Made by a program: the position numbers and the translations under genes
Notes under the pieces: generated by a model
The model's input: the letters and a program-made list of their open reading frames with translations, nothing else
The model's database searches: none
Told to the model about the DNA's origin: nothing
Assembly (NCBI RefSeq): GCF_019132875.1
Contig: NZ_JAHSPF010000002.1
Location: 372,001-436,000 of the forward strand
Length of the DNA stretch: 64,000 bases
Reading direction: 5' to 3'
DNA from: Erwinia phyllosphaerae
Lineage (GTDB): Bacteria; Pseudomonadota; Gammaproteobacteria; Enterobacterales; Enterobacteriaceae
In this document: one piece after another, positions 29,263-40,308 of the stretch
How the letters are laid out: each line of letters opens with the position of its first letter
Numbering within the stretch: the first letter of the stretch is position 1

Positions 29263-30237
29263 CTAGTCAAAACCCACCACGCTGTGCGGCTGGTAAAGGC
29301 TTTCCAGATCGGCAATCTCTTCCTGCGTCAGCTCGATATCAACCGCCCTGACCAAATCAGCCAGCTGTTCCGCACGCGACGCGCCGATAATCGGTGCCGT
29401 AACCGTCGGTTTCGCCAGCAGCCAGGCCAGCGCTATCTGTGCACGGCTTACGCCCCTTGCTTCGGCAATGGCCGCCACGCGCTGCGCAATAGCGCCGTCG
29501 TTTTCTTCGGTTTTTTCATACAGGGTGCTGCCATACTCGTCGGAAGCGGTACGCGCGGTCGCTTCGCCCCACGGACGAGTCAGACGGCCACGCGCCAGCG
29601 GGCTCCACGGCAGTACCGCAATGTTTTCCGCCCGGCAAAGCGGATACATTTCGCGTTCTTCTTCGCGCTGGATCAGGTTGTACTGATCCTGCATGCTGAC
29701 AAACCTTGTCCAGCCATGACGATCCGCCGTATAAAGCGCTTTGGCAAACTGCCAGGCATACATGGAAGACGCGCCGATATAGCGCGCCTTGCCGGATTTC
29801 ACCACGTCGTGCAGCGCTTCCAGCGTCTCTTCCAGCGGCGTGTTGTAGTCCCAGCGGTGGATCTGCAACAGGTCAACGTGATCCATACCCAAGCGGGTCA
29901 GGCTGTCGTCAATGGACTGCATGATGTTAGCGCGGGACAGACCGCCGGAAAGATTACTCATCGGGAAATAGACTTTAGTCGCCACCACAATCTCATCGCG
30001 GCGCGCGTACTCTTTCAGGGCACGGCCAACAATTTCTTCGCTGCTGCCATCGGAGTAGCTATTAGCCGTATCGAAGAAGTTAATGCCCGCTTCCAGCGCC
30101 TGCCTGATTAGCGGACGGCTGCTTTCTTCCGGCAGCGTCCAGGCGTGGCGGCCACGGTCTGGCTCGCCGTAGGTCATGCAGCCCAGGCATAAACGGGAAA
30201 CGGTCAGGTCTGTGGTGCCTAACTGAATTTTTTTCAT
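29263..30237 (-). CDS. YajO-type aldo/keto reductase
   Basis: NADPH-dependent aldo/keto reductase of 324 residues, the length of E. coli YajO. MKKIQLGTTDLTVSRLCLGCM at 30237, behind AGGAGCA, is preferred to an ATG 24 codons upstream. Catalytic tetrad elements are FFDTANSYSDG (Asp, Tyr), the Lys of VATKV and the His of QIHRWDYN. YajO has been linked to 1-deoxyxylulose formation feeding thiamine and isoprenoid pathways, which suits its place between pgpA/thiL and dxs. Physiological substrate not certain. Confidence 0.92.
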   Translation of the reverse strand: MKKIQLGTTDLTVSRLCLGCMTYGEPDRGRHAWTLPEESSRPLIRQALEAGINFFDTANSYSDGSSEEIVGRALKEYARRDEIVVATKVYFPMSNLSGGLSRANIMQSIDDSLTRLGMDHVDLLQIHRWDYNTPLEETLEALHDVVKSGKARYIGASSMYAWQFAKALYTADRHGWTRFVSMQDQYNLIQREEEREMYPLCRAENIAVLPWSPLARGRLTRPWGEATARTASDEYGSTLYEKTEENDGAIAQRVAAIAEARGVSRAQIALAWLLAKPTVTAPIIGASRAEQLADLVRAVDIELTQEEIADLESLYQPHSVVGFD

Positions 30238-30318
30238 TGGTGCTCCTGCCAAAGATGAGGACATAAGAGTCTGAGCATAGCAGGTATATGCTCCCCGGAC
30301 GGGGAGCAAAATGCGGTG

Positions 30319-32184
30319 TTACAGCGCGAGCCAGCGGGAAATTTGCTGTTCGATACCTTCGGCATCAAGTTGATAATCGTGGCGAATCTCTTCCTGGGTG
30401 CCTTGCGGGATAAACTCGTCCGGCAGACCGATATTCAATACCGGCACCAGCACGCGTTTTGCCATCAGCAGCTCGATGACGCCGCTACCCGCGCCGCCTT
30501 TGATAGCGCCTTCTTCCAGCGTAATCAGCGCTTCGTGGCTGGCAGCCAGCTCGATCACCAGCGCTTCATCCAGCGGCTTCACAAAACGCATATCGACCAG
30601 CGTAGCGTTCAGCGAGTCGGCCACGGCGGCCGCTTCCGGCAGCAGCGTACCAAAATTGAGGATCGCCAGCTTTTCGCCTTCGCGCTTCACCACGCCTTTA
30701 CCCAGCGGCAGCGAGCGCAGCGGCTCACGTGCCGCGCCGGTGCCGGTACCGCGCGGATAGCGCACCGCGCTTGGGCCATCGTTGTAGTGGTAGCCGGTAT
30801 AAAGCATCTGGCGGCATTCGTTTTCATCGCTTGGCGTCATGATCACCATGCCAGGAATGCAGCGCAGGAAGGAGATATCAAAAGCGCCCTGATGCGTCTG
30901 GCCATCCGCGCCGACGATGCCGCCACGGTCGATAGCAAAGAGCACCGGCAGTTTCTGAATCGCTACATCGTGGATCAGCTGATCGTAGGCACGCTGTAAA
31001 AACGTTGAGTAGATAGCCACCACAGGCTTGTAGCCACCAATCGCCAGTCCGGCAGCAAAGGTAACCGCATGCTGTTCGGCAATTGCCACGTCAAAATACT
31101 GCGCCGGATAATCGCGAGAGAAGCTGACCATGCCGGAGCCTTCGCGCATCGCTGGCGTAACGGCCATCAGCTTGTGGTCATCCGCGGCGGTTTCGCTCAG
31201 CCATTCGCCAAAGATTTTGGAGTAGCTCGGCAGGCCTTCAGCGGCTTTTGGCAGCAGACCGCTGGCAGGATCGAACTTGGGCACGGCGTGCCAGCTGATC
31301 GGATCTTTTTCTGCCGGGGCGTAGCCTTTGCCTTTTTTGGTCATAATATGCAGAAACTGCGGGCCTTTCAGGCTGCGCATGTTTTTCAGCGTCTGCACCA
31401 GCGTCAGCACGTCGTGACCGTCAACCGGGCCGATATAGTTAAAGCCCAGCTCTTCAAACAGCGTGCCGGGCACAACCATGCCTTTCAGATGTTCTTCGGT
31501 ACGTTTAACCAGCTCTTTGATCGGCGGCAGGCCGGTCAGCACTTTTTTGCCGCTTTCACGCAGGCGCGAATAGGTTTTACCGGAAAGAATTTGCGCCAGG
31601 CGGTTGTTCAGCGCGCCCACGTTTTCTGAAATCGACATTTCATTGTCGTTCAGCACCACCAGCAGATCGGATTTGATATCGCCTGCATGGTTCATGGCTT
31701 CGAACGCCATGCCCGCCGTAATCGCGCCGTCGCCGATTACGCAGGCGGTACGGCGGCCTTTACCTTCTTTTTCTGCGGCAACGGCCATGCCCACACCGGC
31801 GCTAATCGAGGTGCTGGAGTGACCGACGTTCAGCACGTCGTATTCGCTCTCATCGCGCCACGGGAAAGGGTGCAGGCCATTTTTTTGCCGGATGGTGCCG
31901 ATGCGATCGCGGCGGCCGGTCAGGATCTTGTGCGGATAGGCCTGATGGCCCACGTCCCAGATGAGATGATCAAAAGGGGTGTTATAGACGTAGTGCAGCG
32001 CGACCGTCAGTTCCACGACGCCCAGGCCAGAGGCAAAATGTCCGCTGGAGCGGCTTACGCTGTCGAGTAAATACTGTCGTAGCTCGTCACAGAGTTTTGG
32101 CAGGCTCTCTTTAGGAAGCGAACGTAATTCTTGTACCGTCGCGGCCTGCGCCAGCGTCGGATATTTTGCAGTATCAAAACTCAT
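30319..32184 (-). CDS. dxs: Dxs, 1-deoxy-D-xylulose-5-phosphate synthase
   Basis: Thiamine-diphosphate enzyme that condenses pyruvate and glyceraldehyde 3-phosphate, the first step of the MEP isoprenoid pathway. 621 residues from [13 protein letters not shown] at 32184; an in-frame ATG 12 codons upstream lies in the ispA coupling region. ThDP motif [18 protein letters not shown]...VLNDN and the transketolase Glu in [16 protein letters not shown] are present. ispA ends 20 bases upstream, same strand. Confidence 0.98.
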   Translation of the reverse strand: MSFDTAKYPTLAQAATVQELRSLPKESLPKLCDELRQYLLDSVSRSSGHFASGLGVVELTVALHYVYNTPFDHLIWDVGHQAYPHKILTGRRDRIGTIRQKNGLHPFPWRDESEYDVLNVGHSSTSISAGVGMAVAAEKEGKGRRTACVIGDGAITAGMAFEAMNHAGDIKSDLLVVLNDNEMSISENVGALNNRLAQILSGKTYSRLRESGKKVLTGLPPIKELVKRTEEHLKGMVVPGTLFEELGFNYIGPVDGHDVLTLVQTLKNMRSLKGPQFLHIMTKKGKGYAPAEKDPISWHAVPKFDPASGLLPKAAEGLPSYSKIFGEWLSETAADDHKLMAVTPAMREGSGMVSFSRDYPAQYFDVAIAEQHAVTFAAGLAIGGYKPVVAIYSTFLQRAYDQLIHDVAIQKLPVLFAIDRGGIVGADGQTHQGAFDISFLRCIPGMVIMTPSDENECRQMLYTGYHYNDGPSAVRYPRGTGTGAAREPLRSLPLGKGVVKREGEKLAILNFGTLLPEAAAVADSLNATLVDMRFVKPLDEALVIELAASHEALITLEEGAIKGGAGSGVIELLMAKRVLVPVLNIGLPDEFIPQGTQEEIRHDYQLDAEGIEQQISRWLAL

Positions 32185-32203
32185 CAGAGACTCATTGTGG
32201 AAG

Positions 32204-33103
32204 TTATTTATTGCGTTCAATTATGTAACTTGCAAGCGCTTGTAGTGATGTTGTGTCAAAGCCTTGCGCGGCAAGTATTTCCAGTGCGCTGAACGACTCC
32301 TGACAGAGGGCCCACGCCTTTTCCCGTGCACTTTCGAGTCCCATCAAGGCCGGGTAGGTACTTTTTCCAAGCTGCTGATCGGCTCCCTGCCGTTTGCCGA
32401 TGATGGCGGTATCGCCCACCACATCCAGAATATCGTCCTGCACCTGAAACGCCAGGCCGATAGCTTCGGCATAGCGGTCAAGGAGAGGTAAGGCGCTACG
32501 GCCTCGCTCACCTGCGGTCAACGCGCCCAGGCGAACGGCGGAGCGAATTAACGCGCCGGTCTTATAACGGTGGATCTGCTCAAGCTCGTTCAGGTTAACC
32601 TGGCGGCCTTCCGCGGCTAAATCAAGCGCCTGGCCGCCGCACATGCCGGCCACGCCGCTGGCCTGCGCCAGTTCGGAAAGCATCGCAATACGGTTTTCTG
32701 CCGTTACGCCTGCCATCGGTGTATCGGCAAGTATAGTGAAGGCGAGCGTTTGTAGTGCATCACCGGCTAAAATAGCCGTATCTTCGCCAAATTTGATGTG
32801 GCAGGTCGGCTGCCCACGCCGCAAATTATCATCATCCATCGCGGGCAAATCGTCGTGAATCAACGAGTAAGCGTGAATGCATTCGACCGCCGCGGCGGGC
32901 GCGTCAAGCGCGCTGTCATCCGCATGCAGCATGTTGCCGGTCGCATAAACCAGAAATGGCCGCAGGCGCTTGCCGCCTAATAATGCACCATATTCTATGG
33001 CGTTAACCAGAGGCGATTTCTGAAAAGGCAGGTTGCTGATAAAACGCTGTAATGCCTGATTCACGCGCGCGTGGTGCGCGTTAAGAAGAGCGCTAAAATC
33101 CAT
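32204..33103 (-). CDS. ispA: IspA, farnesyl diphosphate synthase
   Basis: Makes geranyl and farnesyl diphosphate from C5 units. 299 residues, the E. coli length. First Asp-rich motif [18 protein letters not shown] and second [13 protein letters not shown] are intact, with GGKRLRPF near the N-terminus. The start overlaps the xseB stop by one base. Confidence 0.98.
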   Translation of the reverse strand: MDFSALLNAHHARVNQALQRFISNLPFQKSPLVNAIEYGALLGGKRLRPFLVYATGNMLHADDSALDAPAAAVECIHAYSLIHDDLPAMDDDNLRRGQPTCHIKFGEDTAILAGDALQTLAFTILADTPMAGVTAENRIAMLSELAQASGVAGMCGGQALDLAAEGRQVNLNELEQIHRYKTGALIRSAVRLGALTAGERGRSALPLLDRYAEAIGLAFQVQDDILDVVGDTAIIGKRQGADQQLGKSTYPALMGLESAREKAWALCQESFSALEILAAQGFDTTSLQALASYIIERNK

Positions 33104-33345
33104 CAGTCGTTTTCCGGCGTGAAAGGCTGTAAATCGCCATTTTTATCGTCGTTAAGCAGGATTTGTACACGCTGCTCTGCCTGCTGCAGTTTCTGCTGGC
33201 CCGTACGTGCCAGCTGTACGCCGCGTTCAAATTCATTCAGCGCCTCTTCCAGCGGCAGGTCGCCGCTTTCAAGACGTGAAACAATCTGCTCCAGCTGAGC
33301 AAGCGAGGTTTCAAAACTGGCGGGCTGTTCGGCTTTTTTTGGCAT
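33103..33345 (-). CDS. xseB: XseB, exodeoxyribonuclease VII small subunit
   Basis: 80-residue helical subunit that assembles with XseA to form exonuclease [23 protein letters not shown] at 33345 gives the family length; an upstream in-frame ATG (33390, MSDLTVKN) would give 95 residues and cannot be excluded. The ispA-dxs genes follow on the same strand. Confidence 0.95.
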   Translation of the reverse strand: MPKKAEQPASFETSLAQLEQIVSRLESGDLPLEEALNEFERGVQLARTGQQKLQQAEQRVQILLNDDKNGDLQPFTPEND

Positions 33346-33576
33346 AATAACGTTTAGCTCGGTGATGTTTTTTACTGTCAGGTCACTCATGGTAGCCGAC
33401 TCAAATTGATTAGCAAAATAATGATTCTGACAGCAGGAGAAGAAGCAGTCGTCGGTCAGATGTGATACAATCGCTTCCCCCGGATGCAAAGGGGACAAAC
33501 CGCTTTGCAATCCTCTGATTTTACCAGCTAAGTGCCCTGCATTTCAGCACTAATTGCCCGTTGAGCCCGCGCCACC

Positions 33577-35025
33577 ATGAAGTTTATTATTAAATTATTC
33601 CCGGAAATCACCATTAAGAGCCAGTCCGTGCGTTTGCGTTTTATTAAAATGCTGACCACGAACATTCGTAACGTGCTGAAACAGTGCGACGATACGCTGG
33701 CCGTGGTGCGCCACTGGGACCATATCGAAGTCCGTTCTAAAAACGAAAGCCACCGCCACTATATTATCGATGAGCTGACGCGCATCCCTGGTATTCATCA
33801 CGTTCTGGAAGTTGAAGAGCGCGCTTATACCGATATGCACAACATCTTTGAGCAGACGCTGGCGATGAACCGCGAGCGTATCGAAGGCAAAACCTTTTCC
33901 GTACGCGTAAAACGCCGCGGCAAACACGAGTTCAGTTCGCAGGACGTGGAGCGCTACGTGGGCGGCGGCCTGAACCAGCACGTTGCCAGCGCCCAGGTGA
34001 AGCTGAACCATCCGCAGGTGACCGTTAATATAGAGATTGAAGACGATCGCCTGCTGCTGATCACCGGACGTTATGAAGGTATCGGCGGTTTCCCGATTGG
34101 CAGCCAGGAAGACGTGCTGTCGCTGATTTCCGGTGGTTTTGACTCCGGCGTTTCCAGCTATATGCTGATGCGCCGCGGCTGCCGCGTACACTACTGCTTC
34201 TTTAACCTTGGCGGCGCGGCGCATGAAATCGGCGTTCGTCAGGTGGCGCACTATCTGTGGAACCGTTTTGGCCGCTCGCACAAGGTGCGCTTTGTCGCCA
34301 TCAACTTTGAACCGGTAGTCGGCGAGATTCTGGAGAAAGTGGACGATGGGCAGATGGGCGTGGTGCTGAAGCGTATGATGGTACGCGCGGCGTCCACCAT
34401 TGCGGAACGTTACGGCGTGCAGGCACTGGTTACGGGCGAAGCGCTCGGGCAGGTATCCAGCCAGACGCTGACCAATCTGCGGTTAATCGACAACGCTTCC
34501 GATACGCTGATCCTGCGCCCGCTGATTTCGCATGATAAAGAGCACATTATCAAGCTGGCGCGCCATATCGGCACGGAAGACTTTGCCCGTACCATGCCGG
34601 AATACTGCGGCGTGATTTCGAAAAGTCCGACGGTAAAAGCGGTGAAGGCCAGAATCGAAGCGGAAGAGCAAAACTTTGATTTCGCCATTCTGGATAAGGT
34701 GATTGAAGAAGCCACCAACGTGGATATTCGCCAGATTGCAGAAGAAACCGAGCAGGAAGTGGTAGAAATCGAAACCGTGGTTTCCTTTAGCGATAACGAC
34801 GTGGTGCTGGATATCCGCTCGCCGGACGAGCAGGACAACAGCCCGCTGGAGCTGGAAGGCGTAGACGTTAAAGGCATGCCGTTCTACAAGCTCAGCACGC
34901 AGTTCGGCGATCTCGATCAAAGCAAAACCTGGTTGCTTTACTGCGACCGTGGCGTGATGAGCCGTTTGCAGGCGCTCTATCTTCACGAGCAGGGCTTTAA
35001 AAACGTGAAGGTTTATCGTCCTTAA
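33577..35025 (+). CDS. thiI: ThiI, tRNA 4-thiouridine synthase / thiazole sulfur transferase
   Basis: 482 residues as in E. coli. N-terminal ferredoxin-like and THUMP domains (to about residue 165), an ATP PP-loop [12 protein letters not shown] in the AANH domain, and a C-terminal rhodanese domain with the persulfide Cys in [10 protein letters not shown]. It moves sulfur from IscS to tRNA U8 and to ThiS. Divergent from xseB-ispA-dxs. Confidence 0.98.
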   Translation: MKFIIKLFPEITIKSQSVRLRFIKMLTTNIRNVLKQCDDTLAVVRHWDHIEVRSKNESHRHYIIDELTRIPGIHHVLEVEERAYTDMHNIFEQTLAMNRERIEGKTFSVRVKRRGKHEFSSQDVERYVGGGLNQHVASAQVKLNHPQVTVNIEIEDDRLLLITGRYEGIGGFPIGSQEDVLSLISGGFDSGVSSYMLMRRGCRVHYCFFNLGGAAHEIGVRQVAHYLWNRFGRSHKVRFVAINFEPVVGEILEKVDDGQMGVVLKRMMVRAASTIAERYGVQALVTGEALGQVSSQTLTNLRLIDNASDTLILRPLISHDKEHIIKLARHIGTEDFARTMPEYCGVISKSPTVKAVKARIEAEEQNFDFAILDKVIEEATNVDIRQIAEETEQEVVEIETVVSFSDNDVVLDIRSPDEQDNSPLELEGVDVKGMPFYKLSTQFGDLDQSKTWLLYCDRGVMSRLQALYLHEQGFKNVKVYRP

Positions 35026-35043
35026 ATCTGGACTGTTTTAAGT

Positions 35044-35074
35044 AAGGCGCTGACTTCAGCGCCTTTTCTTTTTT
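35044..35074. terminator. Terminator between thiI and yajL
   Basis: AAGGCGCTGA / TTCAGCGCCTT hairpin followed by TTCTTTTTT on the plus strand; lies between convergent genes. Confidence 0.9.
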
Positions 35075-35091
35075 GTCAGGTCAGTGCGCTG

Positions 35092-35697
35092 CTATTCCAC
35101 CCATTCCCGGTAATCGAAAATACCGGCAGCCAGCACCAGCTGCCGGGCGACTTCGTATGCTTTTTCTTTCCCGGCCAGCAGGTCAATAAGCTTTAAGGCA
35201 AAGTCGATTGAGGTACCTGGCGCCTGGCTGGTTAACAGGTTTACGCGCCGATCCCATACCACGCGCTTATCCATCCACTGACTTTCCGGGATGGTCTCCT
35301 TCAGGCCGGGGAAGCCGGTCATATTGCCGACGGGGAAAAGGTTATGCGGGATCAGTACCGTGCCGGGGGCCGCGCAAATGGCGGCAACGATGCGCCCGGA
35401 CAGATGAAACTGGCGCACGGTTTCTACCAGCAGCGGGCTGTCGCGAAAAGCCTCTGCGCCTTTCAGGCCGCCAGGCAGTACGATAGCGGCAAAATCGTTA
35501 TCGGCAACCTCTACCAGCGTGGCATCCGCCAGCAGCCGCACGCCGCGCGAACAGACTATCTCTTTGCTGCCGTCATCCATCACGCTGGCGGTGGTTACCG
35601 TAAAGCCCGCGCGCGCCAGCAGGTCGATAGTCGTGACGGCTTCGGTTTCTTCACTGCCAGGTGCCAGGCAAACCAGCACCGATACGTTCGCGCTCAT
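35092..35697 (-). CDS. yajL: YajL, DJ-1/PfpI-family protein
   Basis: 201-residue DJ-1 family protein, the E. coli homolog of human DJ-1, linked to oxidative and electrophile stress. The nucleophilic-elbow Cys lies in [10 protein letters not shown], with the conserved N-terminal Glu in GSEETEAVT. Its first 47 bases overlap the end of panE on the same strand, so the two are probably translationally coupled. Confidence 0.96.
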   Translation of the reverse strand: MSANVSVLVCLAPGSEETEAVTTIDLLARAGFTVTTASVMDDGSKEIVCSRGVRLLADATLVEVADNDFAAIVLPGGLKGAEAFRDSPLLVETVRQFHLSGRIVAAICAAPGTVLIPHNLFPVGNMTGFPGLKETIPESQWMDKRVVWDRRVNLLTSQAPGTSIDFALKLIDLLAGKEKAYEVARQLVLAAGIFDYREWVE

Positions 35698-36571
35698 AAT
35701 CTTGTTCCTTACGCTTAATCATTTCATAAAGTCGGCTGTTCTCCGGCGTGGACAACCCTTGCGCCCGTGCACGACGAATAACGTAACCGGTAATATAGTC
35801 TATCTCCGTGCGCCGCTGCGCGCGGATATCCTGCAGCATGGAAGAGGTATTGGCGGACGTGGCGGTAATAATATCCTTCACGTAAGCCAACAGCCCGTCG
35901 CGCGAGGTATGCTGGCCTTCACGTTCCATCACCATCGCCACTTCGTCACAGAGTACGGCAATTTCCTGCGGATGGTTGAGCAGCTCGCCGTTGGTACAGT
36001 CGTACTGCACGGTGAGCGGATTGATCACGCAGTTGACCGCCAGCTTTTGCCAGGCGGCCGAGGCAACGTTATTGTGCCAGGCCACATCCGGCAGCGCCTG
36101 CTGTAACATTTCTGCCAGATCGCTCAGCAGCGCGCTATCGGCAGAGGTTGGGCCAATATGGGTAATACCGGACGCGACGTGAACGATAACCGTGCCGTCG
36201 CGCTTCGCCGCATGGGTGGTAATACCGCGCAACAGGGGCTGCGTAAGCGACTTTAGCTCATCAAGCGTGCCCATACCGTTGTGCAGCAGCAGAATCGGAC
36301 AGTCCTGGCGCAGAATAAACTGCAAATTTTTGACCGCCTCGGAAACCTGCCAGGCCTTTAGCGTCACCAGCAGCAGATCGCTTTGCGCTAAAAACGAGGG
36401 ATCGTTAGCAATGAAGGTTTTGTTGGTGATGGTGCCGTCAAGGTTGACGACGTTCACCGAACACCAGGGCTGCGGCACGCGCAGCCAGCCCTGAACCTCA
36501 TTGCCCTGAGCTTCCAGCGCAGCCAGCCAAATCTGTCCTAAAGCGCCGCATCCCAATACGGTAATTTTCAT
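35651..36571 (-). CDS. panE: PanE, 2-dehydropantoate 2-reductase
   Basis: NADPH-dependent reduction of ketopantoate to pantoate for coenzyme A synthesis. 306 residues; dinucleotide motif GCGALGQ at residues 7-13, and catalytic Lys in [14 protein letters not shown]. Overlaps yajL by 47 bases at its 3' end. Confidence 0.97.
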   Translation of the reverse strand: MKITVLGCGALGQIWLAALEAQGNEVQGWLRVPQPWCSVNVVNLDGTITNKTFIANDPSFLAQSDLLLVTLKAWQVSEAVKNLQFILRQDCPILLLHNGMGTLDELKSLTQPLLRGITTHAAKRDGTVIVHVASGITHIGPTSADSALLSDLAEMLQQALPDVAWHNNVASAAWQKLAVNCVINPLTVQYDCTNGELLNHPQEIAVLCDEVAMVMEREGQHTSRDGLLAYVKDIITATSANTSSMLQDIRAQRRTEIDYITGYVIRRARAQGLSTPENSRLYEMIKRKEQDYERERIGAGLPGTWQ

Positions 36572-36722
36572 TCATCCTCCCCGCGCGCGGGTTGTGTTGA
36601 TTCTGCCGGCCATCGGGCCGCGCCAGCAGAGCTATTCTTATTATAGCTTTCCATGCCGATGGTTTTTTTACTGTTGCTAACCAGGTATTATGCCTGTCAC
36701 AACAGAATCAGGAGAATAAATC

Positions 36723-37214
36723 ATGCCATCTTTCGATATCGTTTCAGAGGTCGACCTTCAGGAAGTGCGCAACGCCGTAGAAAACGCTAACCGTGAACTC
36801 TCTACCCGTTTCGATTTTCGTAACGTCACGGCCAGCTACGAGCTGAACGAGAAAAACGAATCTATCAAGGTGCTGAGCGAGTCAGATTTCCAGGTAAAAC
36901 AGCTGGTTGATATCCTGCGCGAAAAGCTGCTCAAGCGCGGCATTGAGAACGGCGCGCTGGATGTGCCGGAAGACATTGAGCACAGCGGAAAAAGCTGGAG
37001 CGTGGAAGCCAAACTGAAAAAAGGCATTCCGGCTGATGTCGCGAAGAAAGTCGTTAAGCTGATTAAAGACAGCAAGCTGAAAGTGCAGTCGCAGATTCAG
37101 GGTGAGGAAGTGCGCGTAACCGGCAAATCTCGCGATGATCTGCAGGGCGCTATGGCGCTGATTCGCGGCGGCAATCTGGGACAGCCTTTCCAGTTTAAAA
37201 ACTTCCGCGATTAA
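36723..37214 (+). CDS. yajQ: YajQ, nucleotide-binding protein (c-di-GMP effector family)
   Basis: 163-residue protein with two ferredoxin-like domains, E. coli length. [19 protein letters not shown] and the C-terminal [17 protein letters not shown] are diagnostic. Relatives bind c-di-GMP or nucleotides and act with transcription factors or in phage/RNA functions. AGGAG lies before the ATG; single-gene unit. Confidence 0.96.
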   Translation: MPSFDIVSEVDLQEVRNAVENANRELSTRFDFRNVTASYELNEKNESIKVLSESDFQVKQLVDILREKLLKRGIENGALDVPEDIEHSGKSWSVEAKLKKGIPADVAKKVVKLIKDSKLKVQSQIQGEEVRVTGKSRDDLQGAMALIRGGNLGQPFQFKNFRD

Positions 37215-37261
37215 CACGGTCAATGCTGGCGAGCCGGATGCTCTGACCTTTAAGCCAGCTA

Positions 37262-37287
37262 CCAGCCTGCGCAACAGAGCAGGCTGG
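37262..37287. terminator. Hairpin between convergent yajQ and hutW
   Basis: CCAGCCTGC and GCAGGCTGG form a 9-bp stem with an 8-base loop; there is no strong T-tract, so termination is only likely. Confidence 0.5.
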
Positions 37288-37293
37288 CACCCA

Positions 37294-38622
37294 TCAGCCG
37301 TGCTCACTCCCTTCGCCGCTGACGGTAGAGAGACGCAGTAAAATCTCCGTCAGGCACTGCATAATATTGTTGGCCCAGAAGCGGCCGCTGCCGGTAAAGC
37401 GCAAACAGAGATCGTTTGTGGTCAGCAGGCCAGAGTGATGCCACTGATCGACTAACGGCTGCAACAGCGCGGCGCGTGCGGTCAATAATTTCAGATCGAC
37501 CCTTCCTGTTTCAATACCGGCCTGTAGCTGGTGACGCCACTGATGCGTTCCTCCTGCCGCTTGCGTCATCATACTGACAGGCTTGTGGCCGCGGGCCAGC
37601 GCCTGATAATAGCTGTCCAGCTTGCGCTCGATCATATAAGCCTGTCCGTTGACGCTGCCGCCAGCCCCGCAGCCTGACGCCAGGCAGTCCGCACCTTGCT
37701 TGATCAGTAAGTTATAAAGATTGCGCTCGCGGGTAGTTCCTGCCCAATGGCTGTTGCTGAGCTGCCGCCAGCCATATTCCTCCAGCAGCCCTGCGCCCTG
37801 TAAATAAAATGCGTGACGCGCAGCCACATCCGGCAGCATTACCCGCTCATTATCTGCCGCCTTTGCCAGCGGCGTAGTGGGTAAAAGGTTTAAGGCATAC
37901 AGGTCTACGCCGTCCAGGCCAATATCCCGTATCGTAGCCAGATCCTGCCGCCAGAGGCTGGCCGTTTGTCCGGGTAAACCAAAGATCAGGTCGCAAACCA
38001 CGGCGGCACGATCGCGCCGGCACAGCTTTTTAAGAAAAGCGATCGACTGCTGGCGATCGGCGGTACGGCCCATACGCTGACGAATGCGGCTGTCGAAAGT
38101 CTGGATACCGATGGAGAAACGGTTAGCGCCTGCATCCAGGCAGGCATCAATGCGCGCATCGTCAACATTCAGGGTGCGGCCCTCAATCGTGATTTCACAA
38201 TCTGGTGCCAAAGGCAGGCGCGCTTTCAGCAGGCTGATAAGGCGATATAGCCCGGCTGCCGACAGCGCCGTCGGCGTGCCGCCGCCAAAATAAACGGCGT
38301 GAACGGGCGCGGACTGATATAGCGGGCTGTCGGCTTCCATCTCGATTTCGCGCAGAAGAGCGTTAACGTACCTGTCCGCCTCATCCGGCTGAAACTTATG
38401 CTGATAAAAACCGCAGAAGGTACAGCGAGTGGCGCAAAAGGGAATGTGAAGATAAACCAACCGCTTGCGCGGCGGAGCGGGATTTAACAGCAGCTGGTGC
38501 CAGGCAGGTTGCACTGCATCCGCAGGTAGCGGAACCGTATTGCGCCAGGGCATGGCGGCGCGGCGCTCGGTAAAAGCCTGCGCGCCAGGCTGCGCGAACC
38601 AGGGGGATAAATTAATCTGCAT
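37294..38622 (-). CDS. hutW: HutW/ChuW-type radical SAM haem-utilisation enzyme
   Basis: 442-residue radical SAM protein of the HemN/HemW superfamily. The iron-sulfur motif CATRCTFC has cysteines at 63, 67 and 70, after the family N-terminus INLSPWFAQPGAQAFTERRA. ChuW/HutW proteins open haem oxygen-independently to release iron as an anaerobilin-type product, as known for E. coli O157 ChuW. A near-perfect Fur box lies 40 bp upstream, so iron starvation control is likely. Unusually there are no haem receptor or hut/chu transport genes next to it. Confidence 0.88.
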   Translation of the reverse strand: MQINLSPWFAQPGAQAFTERRAAMPWRNTVPLPADAVQPAWHQLLLNPAPPRKRLVYLHIPFCATRCTFCGFYQHKFQPDEADRYVNALLREIEMEADSPLYQSAPVHAVYFGGGTPTALSAAGLYRLISLLKARLPLAPDCEITIEGRTLNVDDARIDACLDAGANRFSIGIQTFDSRIRQRMGRTADRQQSIAFLKKLCRRDRAAVVCDLIFGLPGQTASLWRQDLATIRDIGLDGVDLYALNLLPTTPLAKAADNERVMLPDVAARHAFYLQGAGLLEEYGWRQLSNSHWAGTTRERNLYNLLIKQGADCLASGCGAGGSVNGQAYMIERKLDSYYQALARGHKPVSMMTQAAGGTHQWRHQLQAGIETGRVDLKLLTARAALLQPLVDQWHHSGLLTTNDLCLRFTGSGRFWANNIMQCLTEILLRLSTVSGEGSEHG

Positions 38623-38661
38623 AAGCCTCGTCCATGTGAGCGGAAAACGGAGCTTATTAAA

Positions 38662-38680
38662 AGATAATCATTATCATTTA
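38662..38680. promoter_or_regulatory. Fur box upstream of hutW
   Basis: AGATAATCATTATCATTTA matches the 7-1-7 Fur consensus TGATAATnATTATCA at 13 of 14 specified positions, and continues with a further CATTT hexamer-like repeat. It lies 40 bp upstream of the hutW start on the minus strand. Confidence 0.85.
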
Positions 38681-38795
38681 GCAAAGGTATCTGGTCGCGA
38701 GATGACTCAGGTCAAAAATAGCCGAGGGAAGGGGAGGGGAGAGGGGGCCGTAAACCCCCTTCCAGATTGCTGACAAACTTAACCAGTGAACAACA

Positions 38796-40160
38796 TTAGC
38801 AACTGCCGACCAGCGCTTCCAGCTCCGGACGGTTAGTCACCTTGCTGTCAATTTTCACATAGGCGCTACGCTCTTCCGGCACGATAAAGACGGCGGCCAC
38901 GCCCGGCTGCGCCTTCAGGCGTTTCTCCAGCAGGGCGGCATCAACGTTCTCATCGCGCAGCACGATACGCAGGCTGCTGACGTAAGGCGGCTCCTGCATA
39001 GTGCAGCTGACCAGCAGCCAGACGGCCGCAATGATCGCACCCACGACAAAGACCGTCGAGGCGTCAAAATGGCCATACAGCCAGCCACCCAGGCTGCCGC
39101 CTACCGCTACGCCAATAAACTGGCTGGTGGAGTAGACGCCCATCGCGGTGCCTTTATAGCCCGGCGGCGATTCTTTGCTGATCAGCGAAGGCAGAATCGC
39201 TTCCATCAGGTTAAAGCCAACAAAGAACAGCTGTACGCCAACAACCAGCGTCCAGAAGTGGTTACCCGCGCCCCACAGGATAATTTCGGCAATTAAAATA
39301 ATCGCCACGCAGGCAACGAAAACCCGCTTCATCTGACGCTTCACTTCGGCATAGATAATAAAAGGGATCACGCCGCAGAAAGCGATCAGCATGGTAATCA
39401 AATAGATTTTCCAGTGCTGCTCGGCAGGAAAGCCCGCCTGCTCAAATTCGCCAGGCAGCGCCACAAAACTCGACATCAGCAAAATGTGCAGGCACATAAT
39501 GCCAAAGTTAAGCTTCACCAGGCGAGTGTTGGCCAGTACCGCACGGAAACTGCCTTTCACAATGCCCGATTCACGGTTGAGCGTGTGGTTTGAAGCGGAA
39601 GGCACCACCAGCAGCGTAATGACAATACCGCTGCTCGCCAGCAGGGCGATGAGCCAGAACAGCGCATGTAAGCCAAGCGCGTGCGTAATCACAGGCCCAA
39701 GTACCATGGCGATAGCGAAGGTAATCCCAAAGCTGATGCCGATAAAGGCCATCGCCTTGGTGCGGTTCTGCTCGCGCGTCAGGTCAGAAAGCAGCGCCAT
39801 TACTGCCGCCGCAATCGCGCCGGAACCCTGCAAGGCACGACCCAGGATCACGCCCCAAATAGACGTGGTGATGGCGGCAATTACGCTGCCTAAAACGAAG
39901 ATCAGTAATCCGCCAACGATCAGCGGTTTGCGGCCAATTCTGTCGGACAGCAGACCAAAGGGAATTTGAAATACGGCCTGCGCTAAACCGTAGATGCCGA
40001 TGGCGAGCCCAATCAGTGCCTCACTTGCTCCCTGTAACGCCATGCCATACGTGGTCAGGACGGGAAGAACCATAAACATTCCCAGCATACGCAGGGAGAA
40101 TACCGTTCCCAAACCCCATGTCGCACGCAGTTCGACCGGAGTCATTTTATTATCGTTCAT
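38796..40160 (-). CDS. yajR: YajR, MFS transporter with C-terminal YAM domain
   Basis: 454 residues, the length of E. coli YajR. Twelve membrane segments with the DRIGRKP loop motif between helices 2 and 3, and a cytosolic ferredoxin-like YAM domain at the C-terminus (residues about 388-454, PPYVSSLRIVLRDENV...). Proton-driven exporter of unknown substrate. Lies between hutW and cyoE. Confidence 0.96.
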   Translation of the reverse strand: MNDNKMTPVELRATWGLGTVFSLRMLGMFMVLPVLTTYGMALQGASEALIGLAIGIYGLAQAVFQIPFGLLSDRIGRKPLIVGGLLIFVLGSVIAAITTSIWGVILGRALQGSGAIAAAVMALLSDLTREQNRTKAMAFIGISFGITFAIAMVLGPVITHALGLHALFWLIALLASSGIVITLLVVPSASNHTLNRESGIVKGSFRAVLANTRLVKLNFGIMCLHILLMSSFVALPGEFEQAGFPAEQHWKIYLITMLIAFCGVIPFIIYAEVKRQMKRVFVACVAIILIAEIILWGAGNHFWTLVVGVQLFFVGFNLMEAILPSLISKESPPGYKGTAMGVYSTSQFIGVAVGGSLGGWLYGHFDASTVFVVGAIIAAVWLLVSCTMQEPPYVSSLRIVLRDENVDAALLEKRLKAQPGVAAVFIVPEERSAYVKIDSKVTNRPELEALVGSC

Positions 40161-40239
40161 TACTACCTCAGGTTATCTGGTAGGCATATTTTAAGGGGTT
40201 GGGGCAGGGGGGTAAAATTATTATTAATTAAAGTGGTAA

Positions 40240-40286
40240 CAAAAAGAAAGGGCGCGTAATACCCTTTTAAGGTATCACGCGCCCTT
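40240..40286 (-). terminator. Terminator of the cyo operon
   Basis: On the minus strand, AAGGGCGCGT...ACGCGCCCTT with extended pairing (GATACC/GGTATT) is followed by TCTTTTTGTT. Confidence 0.87.
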
Positions 40287-40308
40287 AACAGAACTGCAAC
40301 AGGAATGC

